Shown here one piece after another: positions 1-12,189 of a DNA stretch of 64,000 nt (position 1 is its first letter; the number at the start of each line of letters is the position of its first letter). Both the position numbers and the translations under genes were made by a program. The stretch is from NCBI GenBank assembly GCA_949752735.1, contig OX457038.1:58827957-58891956 (forward strand), read 5' to 3'. The stretch is from Lumbricus terrestris. Its lineage: Eukaryota > Annelida > Clitellata > Crassiclitellata > Lumbricidae. A model generated the notes under the pieces. The model did not search any database. It worked only from the letters and a program-made list of their open reading frames with translations, and was not told the DNA's origin.

Positions 1-2247
1 CAGGGCGCTTTTCGTCCTTAACTTATTCTTCACCATCCTCGTCCACCATCTCTTCCCCCCGACTCCTCTCCTTCTCCTCCTTCTTTTCCTCCTCCTCCTC
101 CTCCTCCTCCTCCTGCTCCTTCTCCTCTAGTTAGTCTTTCATTCAGTCCATATCCGTTTTCATCCCTTTTCTTCTTCTTCTTTACGCGATCTCATCCAAT
201 CCTCCTCCTCCCCTCCCTCGTCTCTGATCAGTCTATCGCTCAATCCACATCCTTTCCACCCTATACTTCCACCGTCTCCTCCTATCTTCCTCCTCCTCCT
301 CCTCATTTCCCTCTTCCGTCTCCGCCGCCTCCTTCCCTCTCCATTTCCGCTCTACCGTTCTTCAGTTCATGACCCGCGACCAACGAATAGCGATCTATCC
401 ATCATTGCGAGTCTCGCGGATTTCGTCTTTTAATTGATTTTCATTTTAATTCCGTATTCACGCATGCGCTCTCGATTCGTACTCACCAGTTTTGATCACC
501 CTCCGCTCTGTCCATCTCACCATCTCACCATCTCTCCGTCACTCCTCCGTGTGCCTCCCTCTCTCCGCCCCTCCTTCTTCGTGTGCCTCCCTCTCTCCGC
601 CCCTCCCTCTTCGTGTGCCTCCTTCGCTCCGTTCGTCCATCCATCCTTCTCGTCTTCAACCACCGTCACTACCTCGTAAAAACGACTTCAGTTCCAATCA
701 GTTAAGTCCACTGAATACTTTTCTTTCCCCCATATATCCATTACTCTGTCTCTATTTACAGCTCTCTGTCCCTATCTCTCCCTCTATCATTCTCTGTTTG
801 TGTGTGTTTGCGTGTGCGTGTTTGCGTGCGTGCGTGCGTGCGTGTGTGTGCATGTCACGTGTGTGTGTCGCCTACGACGACCAATACCAACACGTCGTCT
901 GCTAACAGCACCATATCATAGACACGATCGACTCGCTGACCATGGTATACGTATTGCAATAACAGCATTTCTTATGGACTGGACTAACACGACCAGAATG
1001 AATTCGATCTGATGAAACGTCATCTCCGATTAGATTTGAAGCACGTACACGACCCAACCTCAACTGCAGCACATTAAAAGAAGCCATCGACTCATCGAGT
1101 AATGTTTAAATGACGCATTGGCCGAGTTTCGGTTGGCAGCGCTTCCGAGTAGGTGTCAATGCTCTGAACGAATAAGTGCATTATTAATTTTATACTTCTA
1201 AAAGCTCTCAGACAATAATTCATTAGAGTGACACCTCTTGCTATCTCTAAACATGTCTTACACTGAAAACTGAAAAACACGGTTCTTTCAGTCTTAAGAA
1301 ATCCCATCCTGATTCCTCCTTTTAACCTTACCTCCCTGCTCACAATTTTTATTCTACACACCATGCACGTCATTTATCTAACTATCTTCATGACCCCTTT
1401 GCAATTGTGCATCTTGACCTGCAACCAACTTTTTACTCCTAGCCCTAACCGACCAATCTCCCATTGTCTTCGTTTTGACAACACGCCTGCGAACAAGTTG
1501 CATGGTTACGGCAGCCGCACTTATTACGGCGCTGTATAAATCTCGAGATAACGATTACGATACAGCACAATTATCTGCATGCATGGGTGCTGGTGGCACC
1601 AACGAATGTGAGAGATCTACAACAAGAGCATGTGTAGTATTTGTGTATTGAGCCATGAACTTATTTAAATCAGGCTAAGATAGGCAACTATGACTAAAGT
1701 CTATTATAGCAGTTTATGACTGAAATCAGCCATGAAAGAAGTGATCAGACTGTTGCCTCACTGGTCCTATCCGTTTGCAAGCGTCTGGATCAGTCCATTG
1801 CCCTTCCAAAGGTCAGATGGTAAACCATAATAAAACCATGTGTTAAATGTAAAGATAAAAGTAATTATCTTCTGAATTTCTCACGACTCCACATATCGAA
1901 AGTTGCACGAAGAAGATCAGGTCATTTTCCCCATAGCATATCAAATCCAGTCCGCAATAGCCAGTTACCTTGCCATCTCCCACCCCACAAATCCACCAGT
2001 ACACTGCATGACAAAAAAACATATCCAGCTCAACAACCCGTTATTTTGTCCCCTTCATTTCCACATCCACCAGTACACCATGCGACAAAAAAACCCGGGT
2101 CCATTCCAGATCCATTTCAATTAATCACAGACAATCCACGTCATCGATTTCCAGCAGATTACAGACAACGATCGTCCGAAATAAACCAACGTTCGTCCTC
2201 GGACCCTGGAAAACAATAGTAAATATCAGCTGGAAACGGGGAGGAGA
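1..2247. other. Intergenic region, pyrimidine-rich left end
   Basis: No gene was recognised. Bases 1-700 are strongly pyrimidine-rich on the plus strand, with a CCT trinucleotide run near 85-113 and tandem copies of a 'cctccctctctccgcccctcc'-type motif near 550-615. A TG/CG-rich alternating stretch follows at about 796-870. ORFs here are made of these low-complexity runs (Pro/Ser/Cys/Val-rich) and are not supported as coding. The region 1100-2247 is the probable 3' flank of the minus-strand CCDC83 gene. An AATAAA on the minus strand at 1348-1353 is the only clear candidate poly(A) signal I found, and it is about 900 nt past the stop. Confidence 0.6.
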
Positions 2248-2582
2248 CTATTTCGACAAGGAAACGGAGGCAGCGGCAGCGGGACCCGGATTATTATCTG
2301 GAGTGGAGGTCATTGCAAGGACATCCATCAGCATCGGACGCGTGACCGGCCACTCATCCGGTCGAAAGAGCTTCGCCCTCAATTCGTCAACCGACGGGGA
2401 GCCAGGTTTGTGTATGCTCAGCCTCTCTCCCGTCACGTTCAGCAGCTTCAGCTCCAACGGACCAAGACGAAGATAATCCTAGAAACGAACGACAGATGGC
2501 GATACAATAATATAATCTAAAATCATATATATATATATATAATTATAATATATATATATACATATAATTATATATATTATCT

Positions 2583-2619
<37 letters not shown>

Positions 2620-5600
2620 CAAGATAACAATGCAGACGATAAGATGAAAGACAATGATAGCTGGTGGCAACAGTCAATATCGGGGACATCGAAATGATAT
2701 CATATTAGAGTGGATAAGAGGAAAGATAAGCGATAGAGGAAGACGTGCAAAACATGAATGGATATCAGAGATGAGAATAAAATTTAACATTATGATTTAA
2801 CAGACATGATAGGAAGCATCCATTCATCTATTGATATCAATCACTCTGTCTATGAAATTTGGATAATGTCCCTCAAGACAACTATTCAGAGGTTCTCCCG
2901 ACCCATATGCCCAGTCGAAGTCTTAAGCAGTTTCTAAAGTGAGACACAGAAGTCTTGCGAGAGAGAACACAGGTCAGAGGAGAGGAGGCTATTCGAAAGA
3001 GAAGGACTCAGGATTGGATCTATCTGTCTCTTTGCCTATCTGCAATTATATAATGTACCATGTACAATTGTACATATGTTTGTACATGTATGTATATTAT
3101 ATGTAATAAATATATATTTATGTATGTATATAATAAATTATATATATATAATAAATTTATATATAATAAATACATATTTATATATATAATAAATATATAT
3201 ATTTATATAGTATATACTGAAACGTGTGAAATTTATATATATACATATATAATTATATATATAATTATAAATATATATATTATTTCTTTAACACTTATTC
3301 AGTCTTTGTCTGTAGCTGCTGATTTCATTATTTAAGCTGCAACAATTCTTACATTTAAAAAAATCTAGACAATACGTACATCAAAGTCGTCATCTTCGAG
3401 ATGTAGATATTCTGCAAATGGATCACCATCATCACTGCCCTCCGGCCTGCTGATGCCATCGTCTGCAAAGCCATAAACAGAGTAATTCCAGTGCTGATTT
3501 GATGCTTCAAATAATTGCAAGTGGTGTCATCGACCTGTATCTACAAACTGTGCTCTGGACAGGTCTACCACCACTTGAAATTTTCCATTTCATGAATGTA
3601 CCACCATCAGTCAACTCCCACCAACAGCAGTAAGCTTACATCTACAATGCTAGTTGCAACTTACCCTGCTTTAATATAAATATAGCTGTTTCTCACATGA
3701 ATCCCATATCATTTATTGTATGTATGTATGAGTACTTGATAGAGCGCCCCTTCAAGTTTCACTCAGGGGTGCTCCCGACTACAGCGCAGACACTGAATCG
3801 AAGTTTCACGCAATTCAAACACTCAACCTCAGGCTCCAAAGCACCGAGCATAACCCTACACCACCACGCCTCACACACACACCGATAACATTTACTCAAC
3901 ATGCAACAACAAAGAACATTGACGATATTGATAGCTGTAAAGAATGGTTTGTCGTTATTATTATTATTAGTAGCTTGAAGACAGCTTACACTCAATTCTT
4001 CCAGCTTCGTCTTCCTCCTCATCACACTTCTCATCCTCATCATCATCCTCATCTCTGTTAATCACAGTTGACCGCAGTGAAAAGACTTTATCCTCGATCG
4101 CCTTCTGCAAAGCACTTTTTGGCCGCGCTTTCCTCGCTGCATCTTTTTCTACAGAAAAATATTCGTGCAGATCAGCGAGAATGATGTCCGCCAATGTTGT
4201 TGTCATCACATATAATTATCATCGTTATTACCATCCTCATTGTCGTCATCATCATCGTCGTCGCCGCAACCATATCGACATCATTATCTTGATACAGAGT
4301 TTAACCACTGTTTTAATCACCATCATCGACATCATCGTCGTCGTCGTCATCATCATCATCAAAAACAACATCACAAAACAGCAACTTACCATTCTTGGTT
4401 ATTTATGAACTCTGAGCATGTTCATCAAGGTAATTGCGATGAGTGCAAAGCCAAAGAAAATGGATTATCTGGAAGTATGACGACAGAGCTTACCATGGAA
4501 GGGTACAAAGGAGTCAGTATCCTCGAACTTCAGTTTTGCCAAATCGATTTCAAGGAGAGAATTTTCATCGAGAATATCATCAGCGCCAAGAAATTGTGTC
4601 ATGAAGAACGTTCTACGGAGAACAGAACACAGGAAACAATCTTCATAAATGCATAATTCACATACCTGCCACTATCTTCGTTTTCTGTTTAATTTATTCT
4701 GTCCCCATGGGCATCAGCAGATATTTTGCAGGGTCAAAACACATTGGCAGCTTTGAAAATGGAAAACAGGAAATTAAGAACGTGGATATTTTTCTTAGAG
4801 GTTTCTAAATGTAAATTTCTCGGCTTCGCTCTTAACATCATTAGTGCTTTTGTGAGAAGAAACTGTGTAAAAACCTAAAAGTAATAGTTAGAAAACAGAT
4901 GTCAATTTTCTAGAAGACTAGTGTCCCTGCTGCTTCCATGTGCAGGCACCTATGCTCTGCACCGCTGCACGTTTGTAACAACTTATGGAACTAATGTTCA
5001 GTAGTAGCAGTCTAGCAGTCTGCTCAGTAGTGCCACCTTATGCTCTCTCTCTCTCTAGCTCTCTGCTTCTAATTCTGTCTGTCTGTAACCATCTCTTAGC
5101 CTGCTGTTTGTCTTCTGTCTCCGTCTGTCTGTTTTTTTCTGTATCTCTCTCCTCAGATTTTGGTGCACCATCAGTTCACTGCATCAGATAAATCAGTCAT
5201 GCAGAAGTTATTTGAACTCGGCTTCAGATGATGGATGTAAGCTTCCACAGCCTCTCCTTAGGGCCGTAAATCTATTTTGATATGTGGAGAGGGACAGTTG
5301 TCCTTTGAAAATGCGTAGGACAAGTCCATGCAACAAAATTGTCTAGGAATTGTACTTATTTAATGCACTGAGCAAAAAACAATATTCTAAACTTCCTCTA
5401 CTGGGGAGGAAATTCTAACCAAGCTTGAAAGTAGAAAGGGAATTACCACCCTTTCCTCCCAGGATTTCTGACCCTTAGCTACCTGGAGACCCTGAGGTCC
5501 TCCATCTGACACTGGAAGAGTTCGCTGAGGGTTCGGAGATTCTCCTCCTCCAGTTTCTCGGCGACCTTGAACAGATCTGTCGTTTCCTTTCTGTGCATCT

Positions 5601-8600
5601 CAATCTGAAATGCAAAAGACCAGATCCAATTTAACAGAGAAAATGACCCAATGCTAATGACCCAATGTCAATGATCCGATGTTAATGACCCAATGTTAAT
5701 GACCCAATGTTAATGACCCAGAGTTAATGACCCAATGTTAATGACCTAATGTTAATGACCCAATGCTAATGACCCAATGTCAATGATCCGATGTTAATGA
5801 CCCAATGTTAATGACCCAATGTTAATGACCCGATGTTAATGACCCAGTGTCAATGACCCAATGTAAATGACCCAATGTCAATGACCCAATGTTAATGACC
5901 CAATGTCAATGACCCAATGTTAATGATCCAGAGTTAATGACCCAATGTTAATGACCCAATGTCAAAGACCCAGTGTTAATGACCCAATGTCAATGACCTG
6001 ATGTTAATGACCCAATGTTAATGACCCTGATGTCAATGTCCCAATGTTAATGACCCGATGTTAATGACCCAGTGTCAATGACCCGATGTCAATGACCCAT
6101 GTTAATGACCCAATGTCAATGACCCAATGTTAATGACCCATTGTTAATGAACCAATGTCAATGACCCAATATTAATGACCCAGTGTTAATGACCCAATGT
6201 CAATGACCCAATGTCAATGACCCAATATTAATGACCCAATGTTAATGACCCATTGTTAATGACCCAATGTCAATGACCCAATATTAATGACCCAATGTTA
6301 ATGACCCATTGTTAATGACCCAATGTCAATGACCCAATGTTAATGACCCTGATGTCAATGTCCCAATGTTAATGACCCGATGTTAATGACCCAGTGTCAA
6401 TGACCCGATGTCAATGACCCATGTTAATGACCCAATGTCAATGACCCAATGTTAATGACCCATTGTTAATGAACCAATGTCAATGACCCAATATTAATGA
6501 CCCAATGTTAATGACCCATTGTTAATGACCCAATGTCAATGACCCAATGTTAATGACCCTGATGTCAATGTCCCAATGTTAATGACCCGATGTTAATGAC
6601 CCAGTGTCAATGACCCGATGTCAATGACCCATGTTAATGACCCAATGTCAATGACCCAATGTTAATGACCCATTGTTAATGAACCAATGTTTGTGTCGAA
6701 TTGTAAGACTTTAACTTAATATTGAAATGTTTAAGTAGCCTCACATGCAAAAGTGTTTTGAAAGGTATGATGGAAAGCCACAGCAACATTTTGACTTCAA
6801 TGCAATGTCTACGAAAAGCTGACACTAGTGCTGAAACAGGTATGTTATATTGACAAGTAATATAAACGTAGGTATATATATATTTATATATATATTGATA
6901 CAGGTGTATTGATAGTGAACTATTATCATGGATATATAATTAATGTACCTCTCGTGACAGCCAATCATTGTCAATGACCTCACGACGACTGTACTTGTCC
7001 ATCTTTGCAATAGCTTTCTGCAGCAAGAAAAAGCACAGCATTTCTTAGCAATTCAGGTGAAAAGTGATCAAGGAATATAAATAAAGCATGGCACTCATAA
7101 CCTGGTGTGAATCAAAACCTTAAAGTTTGGCATAATTGAGGTAACAGTGGGGTCTTGAATATAAAGAGAAAGGCATGATCAGGTAAAGTGCCCTTAGCAT
7201 ATAACCGCTTTGTTCATTACCTAAACTCTTTAATGATTAGCTGCATTGGCTCCCAGTTGCTTTTAGTACACTCTCATCATTAAAGTGCTAAAAGAAGCTC
7301 CATAAAGTTTTCCATATTTGACTAGATTAGGTCAAAGGTTGACCTATTTAGGCGTGTTGTCAGCCATGCCCTAACGTGCTACTGGTACACGAATTTTCCA
7401 CATTTTTTTCACACCAAAACAAATAAAAGTTAAGGAAATAGCATATTCACAAGCACATGACCGGCCTTGAGATAATTAAGCAATCTACATTTGCATAAAC
7501 TTTGAAAATGCAGCATTTACCTCTGTCGCAATATATTTATGTCGATCGAGTATTTTCAGCGTGTGCTTTTCGATTTCCTCCTTATCTTTTGTCAGTGAAT
7601 TCACCATGTGTCCTATTCAACATTTAAAAAACCATATTCTGCTTCAAAATACAATTCCAATGCAATGTCGTTGGACAGTTTTGCAATATCCTTAGTTTAT
7701 GTCTGAAAACACATGATCCCTTAATCACCACACACAGAATTGATGCAAGAGTTGATCCGCATATCAAACAACTTAAAAACCAGAGGAATTTCTTCAAAAA
7801 ATTATAAGGAGAAGTCAAAGCGTAATTTTTCTGACCAAAATATCACTTCATTAATACTATTACAGAAGACTATTTTTATGTAGTAATTGTTAGTACCCTC
7901 ATTAATATTACTATTTTAAGCCAACTCATATTAAACATGCTTCATTGAAATATAGCTGAGGATATGAACAAGAAATTCACTGCAAGTTAAAAATGACATT
8001 TTTCATTGTGCCTTGCAGCAGATTTCTTAAAAATACAGGTATCATTATATTATATACGGTACTGATGCCTGCAATTTTAAGAAATTCTGCTCTTTAATGT
8101 GACCTTACTGTGGTACAGTTCTAAAAATGATTCTGGCGACATTGTTGCAACGATGTTTTAGTGTGTTAATATAAATAACTATTACAATAATTCCCTAGGT
8201 GCATTTCGCTTGACAGAAGCACAAAATCTGAAACACTAATCTGAAACAAAATCTGAAACACTAATCTGACCTGACATCGTTTCAAAGGTGTCTTGCAAGT
8301 CCGTAACTGACTCCTGCAACAAACAGATCTGTTTTTCCTGGTCATGTTGACCTCGGTCGCGATAGTCTTTCCAGTAGTCCACCAGGCGGCGCTGTAGTGC
8401 AATTTCTTTGTCTTTCTCGCCCAGAGAGCCATTCAGTTCTATCATAAGATTAAACATAAAATCTCATCGGCAGTCTTCTTTCAGACTTGCAATAAAATAA
8501 TATAGCATTGTTTTCTTGGTAATGTTACATTATATTAATTATGTAAAGTGCCTTGGTGAGATAACTGTAAAATGGTATATAAATATCCATATACAATTAT

Positions 8601-10270
8601 ACATACAATATTCAGTACGATGATGCTGCCAGCAGCAAATTTTGTTTGCTTCGCCAAAGTTAGCTGAGCCAAACTCTGAAATTTGTCATTCTATCATTGC
8701 CATCAAATTCATAAAGCACCTATGCAAGTAACTCTACTGTAGTAGCCATGCAATCTAAAATAAGTAGATTCAGCACTCAGCAGCAAAATCAAATTTTCAA
8801 TACATGTTGAATAATAACGTCTTCAATATGGTGAAACGCACTTTGTAAATTCATCATTTCAGCAAATTTATGGAGGGTGGTTTTTCACCAGCCCTATCTA
8901 AATTGCGACTGACCTTCAAGCGTTTGAGCATGTCTTGCCCGCATCGCCCAGTTGCTTTTCATCTGCGATATGACCTCATCTTTGGTCACTTCAGTGTCTC
9001 TTCTGTTCAGCTCCTTTGAGGCCTTCATCAATTCATCCATGAGGATAACCTGCTCTTGTTTCAGCTGTCTATTCTGTAAAGGTGAAAAATAAATCAAGAA
9101 AGATTACAGTAGAAATGGTTGTGCAAAGGAAGGAGCTATGCTTGCATCAGCTGGCAATAAAATTATTTTGGATGTTTCTTAAACATTACTTGCAAGTTTC
9201 TTACAAATGGCACCAATATGTTCTTATAAAATTTAAAAACTATTTGCGGTAGATGAAGAAATAAAAAGTTTGGAATTAAGCGATACTTAATTGAAATTCA
9301 AGGAATCCCTAGCTATAAGACCTACTTACCCTGTCATGAAGACGCAAATTATCATCATCTAGAATCTTCAGTTCATATTTAACATCTTCAAGAGCTTTCT
9401 CTTTGATGTTAATTCTACGAGAAAATACAAAAATATAAGAAGTAGTCATTAAGCAACGTAAAAATTAAACCTAACCTAAACAAAATGACCAGCATTGCCT
9501 TCACAATTCCGTTATTAAGCACTTAACAATAAGTTAACACGATGCAGTCTTGCAATATATGTAAGATATGCGCCATAGCCACTGTCACTACAACCACCAT
9601 GACTGCCACTACTACCACCACCACCAGCAACAACACCGACAACCAGTGTTCAATCTAGGTATCTCTAGGGGAAAGTCCCCCAGAATGACATTTCCCCCCA
9701 AAAAAAATTCAGATCTTTTTTCATAACTATTGCATTACATGAACGCTGAACGGGCTTCACTAATATTATATTATGAAAGCGAAAGTGTTATCCACTAATA
9801 AAAAAGTTCACCAAATTTCAAAGAGGAGAATTTACAACTTGGATTTGTATTTTATTTAGCTGAATTTCTAACGCAATCACTAAAAAAGGTCATCAGGAAA
9901 ATTACTGGACAAAGGGTGTTGCCACTGTTACCGTCCACCTGAGCCGCCATTATCTCACCCCCACTAACCCCAGCAATCAGGAACAGTTCTCTTCTATCAC
10001 ATGTAACATATCATTGAAGTCTTTCTTATTCCAAATATCTGAGCACCTAAAGTCCATTCATAAACTAACGCAAACATAGATATCCTGACAACAAAAACAA
10101 CAATAAAAGTAGTAATAATAAGTATAAGACTAATCTACGTTTTATAATCTAATGAATCACATGTAGTTCTGCCAAAAATAAATAAAAACAACAATAACGG
10201 TAATCCTTGATATAGTCCCCAATCCCCATTCATAATTAATTATTATCAACACCGTCATCATCATTATCAT

Positions 10271-10303
<33 letters not shown>

Positions 10304-10472
10304 TATCATAATAACCATTCATCTGCACCAGCATCTTTCCAGGTCCTACTTTTACTCACTGGTAAGCTAGAATTGCTTCTCTCCATGACATCTCGGGTTC
10401 ACTGCTCTTCTTCTTCTTCTTTCCTCCCTTCTTGCCTCCCTTCTTGCCTCCTTTCTTTCCAGTCTTTCCCAT
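2248..10472 (-). CDS. CCDC83: CCDC83 orthologue (coiled-coil domain-containing protein 83), 11 coding exons, 466 aa
   Basis: Coding exons (minus, 5' to 3'): 10472-10360, 9414-9330, 9073-8914, 8438-8271, 7612-7521, 7017-6949, 5604-5483, 4612-4494, 4148-3990, 3462-3380, 2478-2248. All junctions are GT-AG and all phases match. The protein starts with a Lys/Gly-rich tail (residues 2-22). Coiled coil follows (about 30-270), including DRNRQLKQEQ, the segment before the TKDEV..MKSNW motif, EKDKEIALQRRLVDYWKDY and NDWLSREIEMHRKE. An acidic stretch near 340-362 follows, then YLRLGPLELKLLNV near 392-405. As recalled, vertebrate CCDC83 (about 410-440 aa) has the same order, including the C-terminal LGPL..KL block, so orthology is strong. 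Molecular function is poorly known; a role in cilia or sperm is inference. The 5' UTR probably has its own intron, since an acceptor lies about 27 nt upstream of the ATG. Exon 9 encodes a GAT/GAG-rich acidic run. Confidence 0.9.
2524..2616. repeat. AT dinucleotide microsatellite
   Basis: Interrupted (AT)n/(TATA)n tract in the intron just upstream (minus sense) of the terminal CCDC83 exon. It can fold on itself and is length-variable in principle. Confidence 0.9.
3060..3285. repeat. AT/TAAATA-rich low-complexity tract
   Basis: Dense (TA)n and ATAATAAATATA repeats in the last CCDC83 intron. The Tyr/Ile/Asn-rich ORF across it is a product of the repeat. Confidence 0.85.
3735..3880 (-). mobile_element. 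SINE fragment (minus), same family as the 37.9-kb copy
   Basis: Read on the minus strand this matches the body and tail of the tRNA-like SINE at about 38040-38145. Shared landmarks are GTGAAACTTCGAT, CAGTGTC, GTAGTCGGGA, CCTCTGAGT-like and GGGGCGCT in the same order. The tRNA-like head is missing or unrecognisable. It lies in the CCDC83 intron between exons 9 and 10, antisense to the other copies but sense to the gene. Confidence 0.7.
4205..4365. repeat. Imperfect ATC/GTC trinucleotide repeat
   Basis: Interspersed tcatcatcgtcgtcg-type triplets in the CCDC83 intron just upstream (minus sense) of exon 9. Exon 9 itself carries a GAT/GAG run, so triplet-rich DNA spans the exon-intron border. Confidence 0.75.
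5642..6691. repeat. 14-bp-unit minisatellite with higher-order structure
   Basis: About 75 tandem units of a 14-mer, plus strand TTAATGACCCAATG with variants (TC for TT; CGATG, CAGTG, CATTG). The variant 'CCCTGATGTCAATGTCC' recurs at about 6025, 6347 and 6557. Those spacings are 322 and 210 bp, both multiples of 14, and the flanking variant order repeats, which indicates segmental duplication within the array. The array starts only about 37 bp upstream (minus sense) of the CCDC83 exon 7 acceptor, so it occupies the end of that intron. Confidence 0.95.
7225..7287. mobile_element. Mini-foldback (TTAA-type family), degenerate copy
   Basis: Terminal inverted repeats near ACTCTTTAATGAT and ATCATTAAAGTG are flanked on both sides by CTAA (7221-7224, 7288-7291). 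The interior 'AGCTGCATTGG..CCAGT..TTTTAGTACA' matches the interior of the copy at 20435. It lies in a CCDC83 intron. Confidence 0.6.
10255..10306. repeat. (ATC)n microsatellite
   Basis: Run of cat/atc triplets in the first coding intron of CCDC83. Confidence 0.9.
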
Positions 10473-10840
10473 AATAGTGGTAGCTGTTGTCTATCTTCCT
10501 AAACCAGAACAAATAAACAAACATTTAATTATTTTCAATAGAAATTACTTTCTAACTGAAAGCCAGGATTGTTCAGTGGTAAACAAAGTCATTAGGTGCA
10601 ATAAATTCTAAACAGTGCTCTTAATAACCACCAAATCAAAGCACATTAGAGTTAAAATGACTTAACGCTTTGCTGTTGAAACTGCCTGACGATGAACTCC
10701 ATAAAGGCAATACAACTAGGACAATGGACTCATTCAGGATGGTTTGTACGTGCGTGCGTGCGCGTGCGTACGTGCGTGTATGTGTGTGCGTGTGTGTGAA
10801 TCATCGGTGCCTCAAAACATCAAGATCCAATCAAGGTGGG

Positions 10841-10841
10841 G

Positions 10842-10880
<39 letters not shown>
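10841..10880. repeat. (GAT)n microsatellite
   Basis: Near-perfect gatgatgat run. It is preceded at 10745-10797 by an alternating TG/CG tract. The Met-run and Asp-run ORFs over it are artefacts. Confidence 0.9.
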
Positions 10881-10992
10881 CGAACGACGAAATTCAACGA
10901 TGAGTGGACGAGTGCAACAATTACAATATAGGCCATGCCTAAAATGGCCCTTCCTAAGTTACAAAAAGTTACATCTTTCCTACATGACTAGA

Positions 10993-11005
10993 GCGCCATC
11001 TTTTA
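10993..11005 (-). promoter_or_regulatory. YY1-type motif beside a TATA-like stretch
   Basis: The minus strand reads TATTATAAAAGATGGCGCTC. The AAGATGGCG core matches the YY1 consensus, in the orientation of CCDC83, about 0.52 kb upstream of its ATG. Whether it is the transcription start region is inference. Confidence 0.35.
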
Positions 11006-11197
11006 TAATACCTTTCCGAGCGAAACATTTGCCACCATTATGGTTAAATAAGCGCAAAAGAAACAAATAAATATTCATACCAACCTAGCTTTCGCGATCA
11101 AAATTTTGTGTAATAGGGTCTACTTAAAAAATCTACGCAAATACACAATACAATACCCGCTGCTGTAAATAACACAACCATCTGATGATTTACCAAC

Positions 11198-11211
11198 GTT
11201 GCTATGAGAAC
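11198..11211. promoter_or_regulatory. RFX X-box-like site upstream of CCDC83
   Basis: GTTGCTATGAGAAC fits the relaxed X-box GTNNYY-AT-RRNAAC. RFX factors use X-boxes in promoters of ciliary genes. It lies 0.73 kb upstream of the CCDC83 ATG and 3 bp from a YY1-type motif. Both readings are motif matches only. Confidence 0.4.
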
Positions 11212-11213
11212 CA

Positions 11214-11224
11214 CGCCATCTTGG
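11214..11224 (-). promoter_or_regulatory. YY1-type motif (CCAAGATGGCG)
   Basis: The minus strand gives CCAAGATGGCG, a full match to the YY1 core, in the transcription sense of CCDC83 and next to the X-box-like site. Confidence 0.4.
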
Positions 11225-11249
11225 CGCTCTCGAATGAGTAAGCGGGTGG

Positions 11250-11336
11250 GCGAGTCAATAAGCCATCGAGTATCAGGACCACGGCAAGTATTAAATACTT
11301 GCCGTGGTCCTGATACTCGATGGCTTATTGACTCGC
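11250..11336. repeat. 87-bp near-perfect palindrome
   Basis: Two 43-bp arms (11250-11292 and 11294-11336) are exact reverse complements around a single central A. Homology stops sharply at both outer ends. No transposon ends or target duplication were recognised. The sequence lies about 25 bp from the X-box/YY1 pair. Confidence 0.95.
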
Positions 11337-12149
11337 ATAAATTTTATGTTGCGGCTCCTCGAGGATCTTTACGGACAGGTTTGTAACGTTTAGTTAACGA
11401 CGCCTTCATATCGACGATTATAGGCGTATTTTTATGGACAAGAGCAAGGTTTAATTTGTAGCAGAGGAACATTAATCTCTCATTCCACTGTTTCCGACTG
11501 TTCTTTATTTGGATGCGTTTCTTCATTCATTTTTGTCTACCCTCAGGTCTTCTTCACTGTCTTTTCACTCTGAGCAACACTCAAAGGACATGGTTCACAT
11601 AAATAATTTGTTTTCTTATTGTTTCTGCCCTCTTTAAGTTTCTTTTTGTATGCTAAAAGCCTCCGTTCAGAAGCCAGTTTTCAGTGCACAAACAAATTAA
11701 TACGTTAGCATTTTTATGAGCAAGAGATTGGACTCATCCTGGCTTCAGGGTTCTATATGGGAATGAGTTCTATATTGGCTTGATAATAGCCAATTATCAT
11801 GATAACTTTTCTCTCTTTTAGACCTGTCTCGCTCGAACTATAATATAAAATTAATGAAAGAATATCATGTTTGCAAGGACCTGTTTATTTCATAAATCTA
11901 TATTCGTATTTTATAAATTTTATAAAGTATAGAATCCTTATCATGATGACTTCAGTTTTAAGGATGTCAATGACCGAGTCATACCAGAAATTCATGCACA
12001 CAACTTTCCGCTGTCTTCTCGTACAGAAACTAATGACATACCTCTTGCACAGCTGGTTTAATTGCTAGTAGCAAATGACCAGAGGGTCTTGGAGCAACAT
12101 ATCTTTCTTCATGCTTCAAGAAGCAAGTCACTGATACATTTTGATGGAT
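11337..12149. other. Intergenic, nothing recognised
   Basis: AT-rich single-copy-looking DNA with no ORF that I could link to a family. The piggyBac remnant begins near its right end. Confidence 0.5.
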
Positions 12150-12189
12150 AAATATGTCTCCTCTGAAGTCATGTGACATGTTTGGGTTC

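Noticed and set aside
434..1012. Overlapping Ser/Pro/Cys-rich ORFs
   Set aside because: Made of pyrimidine-rich and TG/CG low-complexity DNA; no splice context or family.
5642..6691. CRISPR-like array
   Set aside because: Units are head-to-tail 14-mers without spacers, in a eukaryotic intron.
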